Notes: generated by a model from the sequence alone, not told the origin. Positions 41,101 to 51,244 are shown, counted from the first letter of the stretch. The stretch is DNA of 64,000 nt from Cyanophora paradoxa (GCA_004431415.1 QPMI01000651.1:124001-188000), one strand, 5' to 3'. Translations and numbers: made by a program.

Positions 41101-43588
41101 TGGGCAAAATCTGTAATCTGGGCTTTTGTGTGAGTGTGATTTTGAATCCAACCTTGAACCACATTAGAGGTTGGATGATGTGGTAAATTTGCATTGCTTG
41201 TAACTGTAAGGTAATCTATTACAGTATCAGGTGAGGTTATTTTTAATCCTCTGTAAATATTCAGAGTCTGGGTATGAGTGAATCCATATTTTTGTTGAAT
41301 GTAATACCTCACAGCATTCTTTTCAGAAGTTGTCAAAGCCCTATTGAAAACAATCAACTCGGAAATACCACCATTCACAATATTACCAAATCCGAAATGA
41401 TTGACAGTATTATCTGGTAGATAATTTGTTCCTACAAGTGTTTCAATATCTACTCCATTTAACCCGACTGTGTAGCTGCTGGAAGTAATTGTTTGGTCAG
41501 TGTAATACCATGTATTTATTAAAGAAGGAACCGTAATAACTGGGCGGTTTTGGGATGCTCCATTAATAGTGAACTGGTTCATTCCAATAGCAGTAGAAGA
41601 TGTTGCCCATAATAACAATATCGTGATGGAAAGGCGCTTCTGTAAAGTCTCAAGTGAACTTGCATAGAAGAGGCAGTTGGATGATATTTTCCCACAAAGA
41701 AAAATGTAAGCCCATTTGAGAAATCAATAGTTCTTGTAGCAGAGGTATATGCATAAAAAGTGCCTGTTGGGCTTGAAACACTAACTTGGTTGTTGATTTC
41801 GGGATTGGTGTAATAGGAACTGGCTCCGGAGATAAACAAGTCTGGAACAACTGAATTCGGGACTCTGCTTACTATAGTTGTATACATTGCTGATTGACCT
41901 GGTACTCCTGATGCCTTCCAAGCAAAAATGCAGTTCGAGATATTTGATGCTGGATCAAAGCTTGGTGGGACATCATACCATTCTTCGTAAACCTGATTCA
42001 TGGTATTGAAATTGCAAGAGCCAATTGTGAGGATTCCATTTACTTTCAAATTGCTGGTCTCTATATTGCTACTGTAAATATTACTATTAACTGTGAGGTT
42101 TCCTGTGATTGTCCCACCCACAAGAGGGAGATATTTGGATAGTTCTGCTGCAAGTTCAGCTTCTGTAATAAATTGATCAAGCATAGCAAGGGTTACAAAA
42201 TTAACAAGGATTACTGCAGTAAGGTAATCCTCTGTGACCACTCTCGAAATATTTTCGTTGTGTATGTTTTTTGCAGCCATCCTCTGATTGGCTTCCAGAA
42301 CCCCACCATAATCTGTTTTAATCCATGCAAGCTCTGCCCTCCCATAATTATCATTTGCAGTTCCCACTATGGGAATGTAGGAATATTTATCTCTGCTGAA
42401 TACTATCATTGGTCTTGAGCCATCTAAACTGCTTACATCTGCTACATGAACCTGTATAGCAGAGTTGAAATTTTGGTAGGTTGCTGGGTCTGTTGGGACT
42501 CTGAATGTATCTGTGGGAATGTCAGCCTCCATGTAGCTTGACACAAAGATATTTGGTATGGTTGCTCCTGGTTCAGGTGGTGGATCATAAGAGCCTGGTA
42601 ATGTCCTAATATGAAGTGGTCCTCTCATAGCTGAATTTGCAAGTGTCCCATTCACATGTACATAGTGTTCATTCAAAAAGATTCTTTCAGGGACATTACA
42701 AGTCTGATAAAGAGAAACCCCCAGGGTTGCCAAAGGCTCCACCTTTGCAAATTCTGGTTGGTCATTGATCTCATCCCAAGTATGTTCATGTTTGCTTGGT
42801 GGGAACTCAGTTGGAATCCCATCAATTTCTCCCCAATCATGTCTGTGATCCTCTGGTGGATATTTCTCTGGTTTCCCTAAGATCTCATCCCAATCATGAT
42901 TGTGATCCTCTGGGGGATACTTTGCAGGTTTATTATTAATTTGTTCATAATCAGGAAAGAACTCCCAGATCTCAGGTCGAAATCCATCTGGTAATAATTC
43001 CTCATGGGGTTCATAAGGTTGCTCATAATCCACAACTGGTGGATCATGCCCATCTGGCAAATACTCCTCATCAGGTTCATAGTTCTGCTCATACTCAAAC
43101 TCTTGAGGATCTAAGCCATCTGGTAGTATCTCCTCCTCATTGGGGTCAAACTGATCATATTCATATTCTTGTGGGTCAAAACCATCTGGTAAATACTCTT
43201 CCTCATCTGGAACGAATTGATATTCATCAAGCTCTAATATGTCGACTTCAGGAGGTAAATACTGCTCATCTATTTGCTTTCTGGGTTCAATTATAGGTTT
43301 ATTGCGAACTTGCTCCCAACTCACAATATGCTGCCCAAAGGCTACATCTTCAGTTGCTGTGTACTCTCTGCCTGGTTGCTTTTTCGGTGTTAAATCCGGT
43401 GGATCCCATGGTAGTGGGAAGGGAACTGGGACAGGTCCATAATACTCAAAGATCTCTCTTATGGTCTTCTCACTTACAAGCTTCTCACCATTTGCATACA
43501 CATTGCTGCCATGGATATTTCGCCATTGCCTGGTTCGAATTCCAAGGTCTTTCACATTGCTATACAAAGGCAAAAGGTGCCTATCCAT
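38198..43588 (-). CDS. Giant fibre protein with HxH repeats and S74 chaperone domain, two frame breaks
   Basis: Three consecutive pieces read as one protein of about 1,800 residues. From the N-terminus: a phage-fibre-like segment (LYSNVKDLGIRTRQWRNIHG), about five acidic repeats around LPDGFDPQEYEY, three repeats of the type PPEDHNHDWDEI, a first copy of a module (VSLYQ..ERIFLNEHYV to NQRMAAKN), a lectin-like (LamG-type) domain, nine 12-residue HTHTKDQITDFA repeats, a second copy of the module, two large beta-rich domains, and a C-terminal S74 intramolecular chaperone (GSDIRYKTDIKKI, LGLIAQDVEKVIPE). S74 domains trimerise fibres and cleave themselves off. Breaks are at the run 41,687-41,690 (one base lost) and 38,597-38,600 (one base gained). 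It would bind the host cell. Confidence 0.8.
40805..41137 (-). repeat. 36-bp tandem repeat coding for HTHTKDQITDFA
   Basis: About nine copies of a 36-base unit, in frame within the fibre gene. Copies differ mainly at synonymous positions, with a block change about halfway (GATCTGATCTTTGG versus TATTTGGTCTTTTG on the plus strand), which suggests expansion of two sub-arrays. His-X-His motifs in trimeric phage needles bind iron along the fibre axis (known for the T4 long tail fibre tip). Confidence 0.9.
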
Positions 43589-43599
43589 TTCGACTAAAT

Positions 43600-44118
43600 C
43601 TATCCATTCCTCGCAAAGTCATATGTAATATCCTTGGGGTATACATCATTTGTGTAGGAGACCTGATTTGTGTTGGCAATGGGACCCACTTGCAATACTT
43701 GGGGGACCTCAGCTTTTGCAGTGCTGCCCTCATTGTAAATTCGCAAAGCTGTGTTCTGTTTGCCCTGCTCATCTTGAACATTGAACACCAAACGACCACT
43801 ATCAAACCTGGAAGGTATATCTGGATGAGTGCCACTGGTTTTGAGTTTCCTAGGTCTCCTTCTTGTTGCTTTGATCTCTGCCACTTGGTTTGCTTTCACA
43901 TTACCCAAGCTAAAAGCAACACTAACTTCCTCCTTATCTGGATCGGTTTGATTCACAGATAAAGCATGCTCCCTTGATTGAGTCTTAGATGAATTATCGG
44001 AACTGTGGTCAATTGAAACTGAACCCTTTACTTTAATATTATCAAAGTTCACATGCTTGGTGCTGCTTGCATTATCATCTTGAATTGTTTCTAGATTTGG
44101 TGGGTAATTGAAGCTCAT
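43600..44118 (-). CDS. Fibre-associated protein or fibre N-terminus (B)
   Basis: 172 residues, leftward, 11 bases before the fibre start. It is hydrophilic with a basic patch (KATRRRPRKLKTSG) and a C-terminal part of the fibre-base kind (RLVFNVQDEQGKQNTALRIY). Between its stop and the fibre ATG the fibre's frame is open upstream (WIDLVEM), and one missing base in the GG near 43,605 would fuse the two. It may therefore be the true N-terminus that anchors the fibre to the capsid. As it stands, two genes or one cannot be decided. Confidence 0.5.
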   Translation of the reverse strand: MSFNYPPNLETIQDDNASSTKHVNFDNIKVKGSVSIDHSSDNSSKTQSREHALSVNQTDPDKEEVSVAFSLGNVKANQVAEIKATRRRPRKLKTSGTHPDIPSRFDSGRLVFNVQDEQGKQNTALRIYNEGSTAKAEVPQVLQVGPIANTNQVSYTNDVYPKDITYDFARNG

Positions 44119-44161
44119 GGCTTTTACTATATGGATTTATAAAATTCCTGATAAGTAAAAG

Positions 44162-45718
44162 ATGCCTCAGAAAATCGTTTTAGCATTGTCAGGGGGAGGT
44201 GCAAGGGGCATTATCATAACCAGGCTGCTAAAAGAAATTGAAAATCGAACTGGCAGAAGAATAATCGATCTTGTGGATCTTGTAAGTGGAACTTCCACTG
44301 GTGGGATCATTGCAATAGGTTTGAATATCAGGCATCCTGATAAACCAGGTGAACCTAAACTGACAGCAAACGATTTACACAATATTTACCTAACTCAACT
44401 GCCCTTGATTTTTGCAAATCCTCGAAACATCATCGAAAATGCCCTTTTTAATACAAAATATGATGTGGGACCCTTGGAGACTGCAATCAATTCAGTTACT
44501 GGTGAATCACTAATACAGGATTCCCTAAAGGACATTGTGATTACATCCTTTGATACTCAGAATATGAAACCAATATTTATCACAAATGACAACAACTACA
44601 ACTTTATGCCTTGTAAGATTGCTGCTAGGGCTACTTCTGCTGCTCCTACATATTTCTCTCCTGTAAGCATTGTTGATTTCAATCGGGGAGTATTTGTCTG
44701 TCTCATTGATGGTGCCATTTCGGGAAACAATAATCCCAGTGTGTGTGGTTACAGCCATGCAAAGAAGATTTACAGTGATGATGATGATATTATAGTAATA
44801 AGTATCTCTTGTGGTGAGGTGGACCCACATTTAGAGTCTGATTATGTGGGTTATGCTTATGAGACTGTGAACAGCTGGGGAATTCTCTCATGGATTGCCT
44901 CAACAGATGGAAGCCCATTGATTAACATGCTCATGGCTGCAAGTGAGCTTTCTGCCCTTGATAAGATGGAGGAGTTGTTACCCTACAACTATGATCAGGA
45001 TTATGGGAGATACTATAGGCTATCAGTCCCACTTCCAAATCACATAGTAAGCTCCCTTGATGACACTTCTAAGATCCCAGATATGCTAGCATTCACTGAA
45101 ACATACATAGCAGCAAACAATGATATGATCAATAAGCTTTGCAGCCTTCTAGTAGCAAACTATGAACTTAAGAACCCTACAAAGGCTTATATCTCATCCA
45201 CTCTCACTACATCACCTCCTTTGGATGCTAATTGGTATCAGCTTGCAGATGATGCCTTTACTGCCTCATCCTCTGTGACAGGTAAAGAGCCTTTCATGGC
45301 TAGACCTTCAGCATTTGGCTGGGAAGCTGGAGCCTATGCTCCTGAACAGATATGGGAAACCCCCACTGAATACCTTCAAGTTGCTTTCCCGTATACTTTT
45401 GAACTCTCTTCTGTGATTGCCTATGGATCAGGGGACACCAATGCTTTTATTAAGACTTTCAATGTGGCAACATCCACTGATGGGATCAACTGGTCTTTTA
45501 TTCGATCAGATGGGCAAAACAAAATATATGTCTGTGAGAACATTAACAATGCTCACAACTCTGGTGATGTGGCTCTATTGAGTGGATTTCCTCTCAGCAT
45601 CAAGGATGCTTTTTACATAGGTTTCTCTCTCAGAATTAAATATATTCGCATTTATCCCCTTGTGTATGTGAATGCTCCCACAATGAGAGTTGATTTCACA
45701 GGTGCCTTTATTCGATAA
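44162..45718 (+). CDS. Patatin-like phospholipase fused to a discoidin-like domain (B)
   Basis: 518 residues. The N-terminal half is a patatin acyl hydrolase: oxyanion loop SGGGARG (residues 10-16), nucleophile Ser in GTSTG (about 45) and catalytic Asp in LIDGAIS (about 181). Patatins cleave acyl chains of membrane phospholipids with a Ser-Asp dyad. The C-terminal about 180 residues (from about 350) have the look of an F5/8-type C domain: WYQLADDAFTASS, TPTEYLQVAFPYTF, FNVATSTDGINWSF, YIRIYPLVY, which binds sugars or lipids. It may open the host membrane during entry or exit. It is divergent from the fibre genes and converges with the penton-like gene, overlapping it by 11 bases. Element A has a homologue at the right edge of the window. 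Confidence 0.85.
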   Translation: MPQKIVLALSGGGARGIIITRLLKEIENRTGRRIIDLVDLVSGTSTGGIIAIGLNIRHPDKPGEPKLTANDLHNIYLTQLPLIFANPRNIIENALFNTKYDVGPLETAINSVTGESLIQDSLKDIVITSFDTQNMKPIFITNDNNYNFMPCKIAARATSAAPTYFSPVSIVDFNRGVFVCLIDGAISGNNNPSVCGYSHAKKIYSDDDDIIVISISCGEVDPHLESDYVGYAYETVNSWGILSWIASTDGSPLINMLMAASELSALDKMEELLPYNYDQDYGRYYRLSVPLPNHIVSSLDDTSKIPDMLAFTETYIAANNDMINKLCSLLVANYELKNPTKAYISSTLTTSPPLDANWYQLADDAFTASSSVTGKEPFMARPSAFGWEAGAYAPEQIWETPTEYLQVAFPYTFELSSVIAYGSGDTNAFIKTFNVATSTDGINWSFIRSDGQNKIYVCENINNAHNSGDVALLSGFPLSIKDAFYIGFSLRIKYIRIYPLVYVNAPTMRVDFTGAFIR

Positions 45719-46640
45719 ACTCCAACTGAAACGAATTATCGATTCCATTCATATCAATCAGTTCACCAAAGTAATCTTTAAACTCCACAGTGAGTTCCCT
45801 TATCACCAGGCTTCTGTCATTGATTTGAATAAATTCTGCATGTTCACCACTATGGTAAACATAGCCACCTATATCTTTACTCAATTGCAATCTAAGGATA
45901 GCCCCTTGGTTTTGTGGTTGCGATTTCGGAATTATATTATGTCTGCTGGCAAAGGGGGCTAGCTCTTTAATATGCATGTACAGATACTGCTCAGCATTCA
46001 TATCAGACATCCTATTACTGGTGAAATAATACTGCAAGGGCTTTGAGGAGAGTCTGGGTCCTGAGAAGGTGATTCCCCATGCTGGGTGATCAGGTGTAAT
46101 AGGTTTGCCATCATACTTTAAAAGGTTCTCAGGTCGATATGGAGATCCACCAACAGGAGGATTGCTATAATACCCAGTGGTGTATTCAGTAGAACTAACA
46201 CCCAAAAGCTTCCCTATTCGCTTGTTGCTTGCAATAAAACGAAACTCATGATTACTGTAAAACTCCACTTTATAGGTTGTTGGGTTGTAGAATATCTTGA
46301 ACTCAAAAAACACAGTTTTATCTGCAATGGTTTTGAAGCCTGAATAGTTCAGCCCATAATTATAGGGATGTGTGACCCCGAAATGACCCTGGTTAATGTA
46401 GCCACTGGGAAGGGGATACACTTTCTGTGTGATGATTTCATTGTATGAACCATCTTGGTAGTTAAAATCAACTGTTAAATGATCAGTTCCCACACTGTTA
46501 TAGATACTGTTTGGGATCTCTGCATATAGAACCCTGCATTCCCTTGGTCTCTCTACTGGAGTTGTGAGGGTGACCCTGTAAGAGTTTTCAGATTCCCCTT
46601 GGCTTCTATCCCTGCTATCAATATTAACAAGTCGATTCAT
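45708..46640 (-). CDS. Penton-like/minor capsid protein, leftward copy (B)
   Basis: 310 residues, the counterpart of 21,102-22,004 in A. It shows the same frame: VNIDSRDR, VERPRECRVLYAEIPNSIYN, YPLPSGYINQGHFGVT, and the C-terminal IRELTVEFKDYFGELIDMNG and DNSFQLEF. Probable single jelly-roll virion protein. It shares a 29-bp divergent promoter region with the next gene. The insertions relative to A lie in loops. Confidence 0.6.
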   Translation of the reverse strand: MNRLVNIDSRDRSQGESENSYRVTLTTPVERPRECRVLYAEIPNSIYNSVGTDHLTVDFNYQDGSYNEIITQKVYPLPSGYINQGHFGVTHPYNYGLNYSGFKTIADKTVFFEFKIFYNPTTYKVEFYSNHEFRFIASNKRIGKLLGVSSTEYTTGYYSNPPVGGSPYRPENLLKYDGKPITPDHPAWGITFSGPRLSSKPLQYYFTSNRMSDMNAEQYLYMHIKELAPFASRHNIIPKSQPQNQGAILRLQLSKDIGGYVYHSGEHAEFIQINDRSLVIRELTVEFKDYFGELIDMNGIDNSFQLEFIE

Positions 46641-46669
46641 TTTAATATATAAATATAGATAAAAGAAGA

Positions 46670-47680
46670 ATGCCTGTGGATTACATCGAGGTTAGCTCAT
46701 TTAATACAATCTCTGGTGATGGTCCCACATCAAGCTTTGTGGCTAGACTCCCCAGTAGTTATGAGAATGTGAGGGCTGTAAGACTGGTATCAGCCGAATT
46801 TTATAACAGCATCCCTATGGTGAGTGGGGAAACCAAAGTAGGAGATGTAACAATCGACAATTCATTTAGTATTTACTATTCTGAAGAACTTGCAGGAGCT
46901 GGAATTGATGGTATCCCCACAGTTCGCCCAGCTGAGGACTTTGAACAGTGGAAACAAATCATTATAAGTCGCAAAGCCCCCATCCAAAGCCACCAACAAC
47001 TGGTGAATGTTATTAATGAAAAGTTCGATTTGAAAAATCCTAAACCATCTCTTCGCTGCAAATGGGATGAGTCACTGAAACGAATAGTATTCCATTCCGA
47101 AAAAAAGTTTTACCTGGCTTTCTCACTTGCTGTAAATCCAAACCTGCAAACAATTCAAAAGCTATTGAGTTCAGGTAGACTGCTTGGTCTTGATCCTGGA
47201 AGATATGGCAATTCCTCAATCCAATCACAAGTTTATGATGCTCTCACTGATGGTATCTTTACTGGGACTCGAGTGAACGGTATTCTATCTTCTTTTGAGC
47301 CTGAGAAGACCAGGGACAGTGTTTTGTTTGTGAGAGTAAAGGAGCTGGGTGATCTGGTGCAATGTGGGGATGGTCTTCTGACTGGTTACTTCCATAAAAT
47401 AGTGGTCCCTGACAAAGACTATGGTGAGCATGTAGTTTACAATTCGACAGAGGCTCATCCACTTTACAAATACTATAATAAGAAGGTTGGATTATCCACT
47501 TTCTCGGTTGATATTGTAAATGCTATTAATGAACCAATTGATTTTGAGGGTCAACCTGTTCATCTGACCTTTGAAATTCGCTATGGTGATGAGCCAGCTG
47601 GGGACCCAGTTTATGAATACTTTAAGATGAGAATGTCACAGCTTCACCCTTCCTATCCAGTTATTACAAGCTTCGCATAA
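46670..47680 (+). CDS. Penton-type minor capsid protein (B)
   Basis: Intact, 336 residues. It begins with MPVDYIEVSSFNT and reads ENVRAVRLVSAEFYNSIP, a strand-turn pattern shared with the leftward gene; the C-terminal half is highly conserved with A (VRVKELGDLVQC, GLLTGYFHKI, FEGQPVHLTFEIRYGDEPAG). Position directly before the major capsid gene supports a vertex (penton) protein. TAAATTAAGGATCATT after the stop codon is conserved with A. Confidence 0.75.
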   Translation: MPVDYIEVSSFNTISGDGPTSSFVARLPSSYENVRAVRLVSAEFYNSIPMVSGETKVGDVTIDNSFSIYYSEELAGAGIDGIPTVRPAEDFEQWKQIIISRKAPIQSHQQLVNVINEKFDLKNPKPSLRCKWDESLKRIVFHSEKKFYLAFSLAVNPNLQTIQKLLSSGRLLGLDPGRYGNSSIQSQVYDALTDGIFTGTRVNGILSSFEPEKTRDSVLFVRVKELGDLVQCGDGLLTGYFHKIVVPDKDYGEHVVYNSTEAHPLYKYYNKKVGLSTFSVDIVNAINEPIDFEGQPVHLTFEIRYGDEPAGDPVYEYFKMRMSQLHPSYPVITSFA

Positions 47681-47733
47681 ATTAAGGATCATTGGTAGAT
47701 TTTTTATGTTGCAGTATAATAAAAGAGAATATA

Positions 47734-49100
47734 ATGGATATCACTTCCACTCTTCAAAGACTTTCGCTGAAAGAAGCCCTAACAACCCCAGAGGAGGCGA
47801 AAGCCTTTTTCCTGGATAACTCCCTTATGCTTGGTCTCGAATCCAAGTCTAAGCCAGTTCTAGTTGTTGTGAATCCCAGCAATACTTTTGAGAATAATGT
47901 TGGAAATCGCATTTCCTTCAAGCTACCTCGCTACAATTTCTGTGGAAAACTCGAACTTGCTTTCGACCTTCCAGCCATCACTTTTGCTGGTGATACGGAC
48001 CTTGTTCGCAATGGATACACTCGCCCTGTTGGTGCTTTAGTTCAGCGACTTGAAATTACCTATGGATCTTACACCTACCACATTCCTTCTGATTTCCTTG
48101 CTCATTTCCCCTGGTCTATTATTCGGAGGATCAACTAGCTAAAAAGAAACGCTCAATGGGCATGGTTCATGGTATCCCTGCTCATGGAACCAACCGACTT
48201 GGTGGCTCATTTTTCGTTGAAATCCCTGTGCCTTGGCTAAATCACTATCTTCCCCTTGGTGCTTTATCTGGTGAAATGGTTGTTACTGTTTGGTTTAAGG
48301 ATGCTGATAAGGGTTATGTTGAAACTTCCTATGGTGGTCGTGAACTCACAACTGCTGTTGGAACTGTTGATGCAACTGCTGATGATGGTCTTGGAAACTT
48401 TACAGATGGAACCCTTGCCCATGTTGGTCAAAATATCACAACTTTCAGTCTTGGTGCAACAACCCCTGTCATTTCTATTACTTCTCCTCGCCTTTACATG
48501 CATGCTATTAATGTTTCTGATGAGCTTTTCGCTACTGTAATTGAAAAAGTAAAGACTACTGGCATGGCTATTCCTGCTCTAGACATTGGATTTGTAGATG
48601 CTAGTGCTTTCCCTGCCAAGGGCAATGCCCAACCCAATCGAATTAACCTCTCTCAAATCTCAGGTCTTGTATATGCTCTGCTTGTTTCAGTTCGTGATAA
48701 TGCAACTGTTGATAAATCCAATGGCTCCCACAGTGTTCTTAAGACTTATGCCAACTCCAAAGACATAACATTCACAACTGAAATAAATGGACAGCGACTT
48801 TTTGCCACTGAGCCAATTTCCCTACTCAAAGGTGCTGAGCTAATTGCTGATGCCTTCAAATGCTCTAACATGGACAAGGTTGCTGATCGCTATGTCCTTT
48901 CAGGACTCCCATTCTGCCTTGATGGAGAAAAGGCAATTCGAAATATTGCCCAGTCTGGTTATGTTGATTTAACAAATTCCTCTTCTTCCTTCCTCACCCT
49001 CTACATGCCTTCAGATAAGGTAATCGATGTTAATGTTCGCGCTCTCATGCATTCGTTCATAATTGTAGACAAAGATGGATTACGTCGTATAAATTTGTAG
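47734..49100 (+). CDS. Major capsid protein, double jelly-roll type (B), one frame break
   Basis: About 455 residues, aligned with the intact A protein over its whole length. The frame is lost at the C-run 48,108-48,111 (after SDFLAHFP) and continues with LAKKKRSMGMVHGIPAHG in another frame; one missing base explains it. The strong conservation on both sides, with mainly synonymous change relative to A, argues that the gene is under selection and the break recent or technical. The start at 47,734 matches the A start. Confidence 0.8.
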
Positions 49101-49165
49101 ATTGTTACGATTTTCAGTCTCCCTGCATTATTTTTATCTGTCTTTATGTAGAAAGATATACAACA

Positions 49166-49948
49166 ATGAATGATCTGGAAGAATTTAATGCTGGTGAAAT
49201 GATAGAACCACCATTTCGTGTATTGGCAATCGGGAAATCAGCCACTGGTAAATCAGAAGCTGTAAAGTATTGGTTAAAGCAGTTACATGATGCCAAAAAG
49301 ATTGATGTTGTTTTAGTTGTGAGTGGAACCAGCTTCAATCATTTCTGGGATAAAGTGGCAACACTGCAACTGGGAAAATGGGATGCCCCTTACATTGCTA
49401 AATTGCTAGATGAGAGGCAAGAGAAAATAGAAAAGGGTGAGCCTGTTAACCAGTTATGTGTAGTTTTAGATGATTTAATCGATAATGAGATAGTCGATCT
49501 CACAAGGGATAAAATAATCGGATCTCTGTATTCCAGAGGTCGCCATTCGAAAATATCCATTATCTGCATCACACAAAAGCTAAGGAAAGTCTCGTCGACT
49601 ATTCGAGTTAATTCTGACTATGCTATGTTTCTCAGTGCTGCTAATCGCAAAGAACTTGAAGCCATAGAGGAAGAATACAATATAATGCGAAATAAAGAGG
49701 ATTTCTACAAGATGTTTGAAGAGTATGTTCACTCCTATCAATATATCATTTGGTCCTCTGCAAACTACTCAGTTAAATACTATGTAGATAAAGCTGAGCT
49801 TGTGAAAGATTTCCCATTTCCTCGCTTCCACAGGAAGCCAAAAAAGAAAGAGGATGAACTGAAACCACCAGAAAAAGAGGAAGCCCCCAAAGAAGTGAAA
49901 AGCCAAGTCCATAGCAATAAATTGATGCGATATAAACGCGGTTTATAA
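49166..49948 (+). CDS. Genome-packaging ATPase (B)
   Basis: Intact, 260 residues, of the FtsK/HerA-type (A32-like) packaging ATPases found in Polinton-like and giant viruses. Walker A is GKSATGKSE (about residues 29-37), Walker B is LCVVLDDLID (about residue 100), and the following strand SIICITQ precedes the conserved RVNSDYAMFLSAANRKE. It would pump DNA into the capsid. The basic C-terminus (KPKKKEDELK, RYKRGL) is conserved in A. The sequence ATTTTTATCTGTCTTTAT upstream of the start is nearly identical in A, a good candidate for a promoter element. Confidence 0.85.
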   Translation: MNDLEEFNAGEMIEPPFRVLAIGKSATGKSEAVKYWLKQLHDAKKIDVVLVVSGTSFNHFWDKVATLQLGKWDAPYIAKLLDERQEKIEKGEPVNQLCVVLDDLIDNEIVDLTRDKIIGSLYSRGRHSKISIICITQKLRKVSSTIRVNSDYAMFLSAANRKELEAIEEEYNIMRNKEDFYKMFEEYVHSYQYIIWSSANYSVKYYVDKAELVKDFPFPRFHRKPKKKEDELKPPEKEEAPKEVKSQVHSNKLMRYKRGL

Positions 49949-49976
49949 AATTATCTCTCATTCTAATAAAGATACA

Positions 49977-50711
49977 ATGCCTCCCAAACGAAAGATAGGG
50001 ATTCCAGCTGGGGCTGTTGGCTATTCAGGTGGTGGAAACAATGGATCCATTAACACAGATCCACTGAAGTTCAATGGTATGAATGAGGTAAAGCCCTCAC
50101 AGCAAGAAGAGGACCCTCTTAATGCTGCCTATGAGGAATCAGTCGATGACAAAGCCCCACAAGCTTCAACCAGTGACCAACTCAACATCTCACCTGAAGC
50201 TTCGAAAATGAAAGCTGTTGCTGAGGGTGCCAGGCGAATTATTGGTGCTGCTGATGATAAAGGTTTAGGCTTGCAAGATCTGTCATTGGCTCGCAAAGGT
50301 GAAGGTCTTAGTAAGGAATCAGACAAGGTAATCCAGTCTATGGCTGGTGAAGTCACATATAAGACTGCTCCCACTCAAAATATTCATCGAATTCCCAAGG
50401 CTCAATGGGATGAGATGACTGCTAAACTCAAAGACTTGGAAGCCAAATCCAGTGCCTTGGAGCAGTATGTTACTGAGAAGAAAGAGAGAGCTAAGCTAAA
50501 GGAGATGCTTCGAAAGGAAGTTTATAAAATGGGTATTACTGGTGTCCCAGATAAACAGTTTATTGCTAAGAAAGAGACCCAAATCGATGAGCAGGCAGTA
50601 GATGAAATGAAAACAAAGACCCAAAAGGGAACTATTGAACCTGGTGCCACCAAAGCTGAAGTAGAAAAGGGAGTAGCCCCAGCAGTATATAAAAGACGAG
50701 TTTGGCTTTAA
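49977..50711 (+). CDS. Conserved virion-module protein of unknown function (B)
   Basis: 244 residues, counterpart of 25,327-26,058, with the same basic start (MPPKRKIGIPAGAVGYSGGG), the nearly invariant middle VIQSMAGEVTYK, TQNIHRIPKAQWDEMTAKLK, and the end YKRRVWL. Such conservation between otherwise diverged elements shows strong constraint. No enzyme motif is visible. It follows the ATPase by 28 bp, with AAAATTATCTCT conserved in the spacer. Confidence 0.65.
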   Translation: MPPKRKIGIPAGAVGYSGGGNNGSINTDPLKFNGMNEVKPSQQEEDPLNAAYEESVDDKAPQASTSDQLNISPEASKMKAVAEGARRIIGAADDKGLGLQDLSLARKGEGLSKESDKVIQSMAGEVTYKTAPTQNIHRIPKAQWDEMTAKLKDLEAKSSALEQYVTEKKERAKLKEMLRKEVYKMGITGVPDKQFIAKKETQIDEQAVDEMKTKTQKGTIEPGATKAEVEKGVAPAVYKRRVWL

Positions 50712-50733
50712 TTATCTCTGTTTTATTAGAGAT

Positions 50734-51015
50734 ATGGACATAATACGAAAGTTCTTCGAGATGTTCAGTCTGCATGTGGTGAGCAATTGCCACAGTGGAT
50801 GTTGTGAGACAACAGTGGAGTTTGAGATGTCAGATAATGAGGATAATGCCTCAGAAGCAAGAGAGAGAAGGAGGTCTACAGTTTCTGTGGAGTCAATGCC
50901 AACAGACCCCACAGAGTATACATATGAGCAACAGGAGCAACAGGAGTATCCAAGGAGAAGTTCTCTGCCAGCAGAAAACGTTTTCTCTGGGAATATAAAT
51001 GGAGGACACTATTAG
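50734..51015 (+). CDS. Small protein with CH-x2-CC motif (B)
   Basis: 93 residues. N-terminal DIIRKFFEMFSLHVVSNCHS then GCCET corresponds to the A protein; the remainder is acidic, Ser/Thr- and Gln-rich (YTYEQQEQQEYP) and not conserved. The end overlaps the start of the next gene by 17 bp. Function unknown; metal binding by the Cys/His cluster is possible. Confidence 0.55.
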   Translation: MDIIRKFFEMFSLHVVSNCHSGCCETTVEFEMSDNEDNASEARERRRSTVSVESMPTDPTEYTYEQQEQQEYPRRSSLPAENVFSGNINGGHY

Positions 51016-51244
51016 TTTAATCGAGTTTACCAGTGATGAACCTCTTACTGAGGGTTCTATTAGACACATTCTAGCAATGCAGAAACGATATAGAGACGAC
51101 CCAGCATATAGAGAGTATAAGAAGCAACAAGCCCTGGCATCCTATTATCGCAGAAAAGCCCAAAAAGAGGAGCAGAGACCCAGAGGAAGACCGATTAAAT
51201 ATTATTTGCCAACTGAAAGTAGCAATGGACCCCCAGGTCTATAA
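50999..51244 (+). CDS. Small basic protein with RGRP tail (B)
   Basis: 81 residues with KRYRDDPAYREYKKQQALAS, YYRRK and RPRGRPIKYY. The basic helix plus AT-hook-like tail suggests nucleic-acid binding. It overlaps its upstream neighbour by 17 bp and the micro-gene downstream by 20 bp, a tightly packed group. Counterpart: 26,512-26,748 in A. Confidence 0.6.
   Translation: MEDTISLIEFTSDEPLTEGSIRHILAMQKRYRDDPAYREYKKQQALASYYRRKAQKEEQRPRGRPIKYYLPTESSNGPPGL

Noticed and set aside
40805-41137. Regular 36-bp repeats resembling a CRISPR array
   Set aside because: The repeats are contiguous, have no spacers and read in frame as HTHTKDQITDFA within the fibre gene.
40762-41186. Open frames on both strands across the 36-bp array (Ser/His/Arg-rich and Gly/Cys-rich)
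   Set aside because: They are shadows created by the repeat length being a multiple of three; the fibre frame continues on both sides, these do not.
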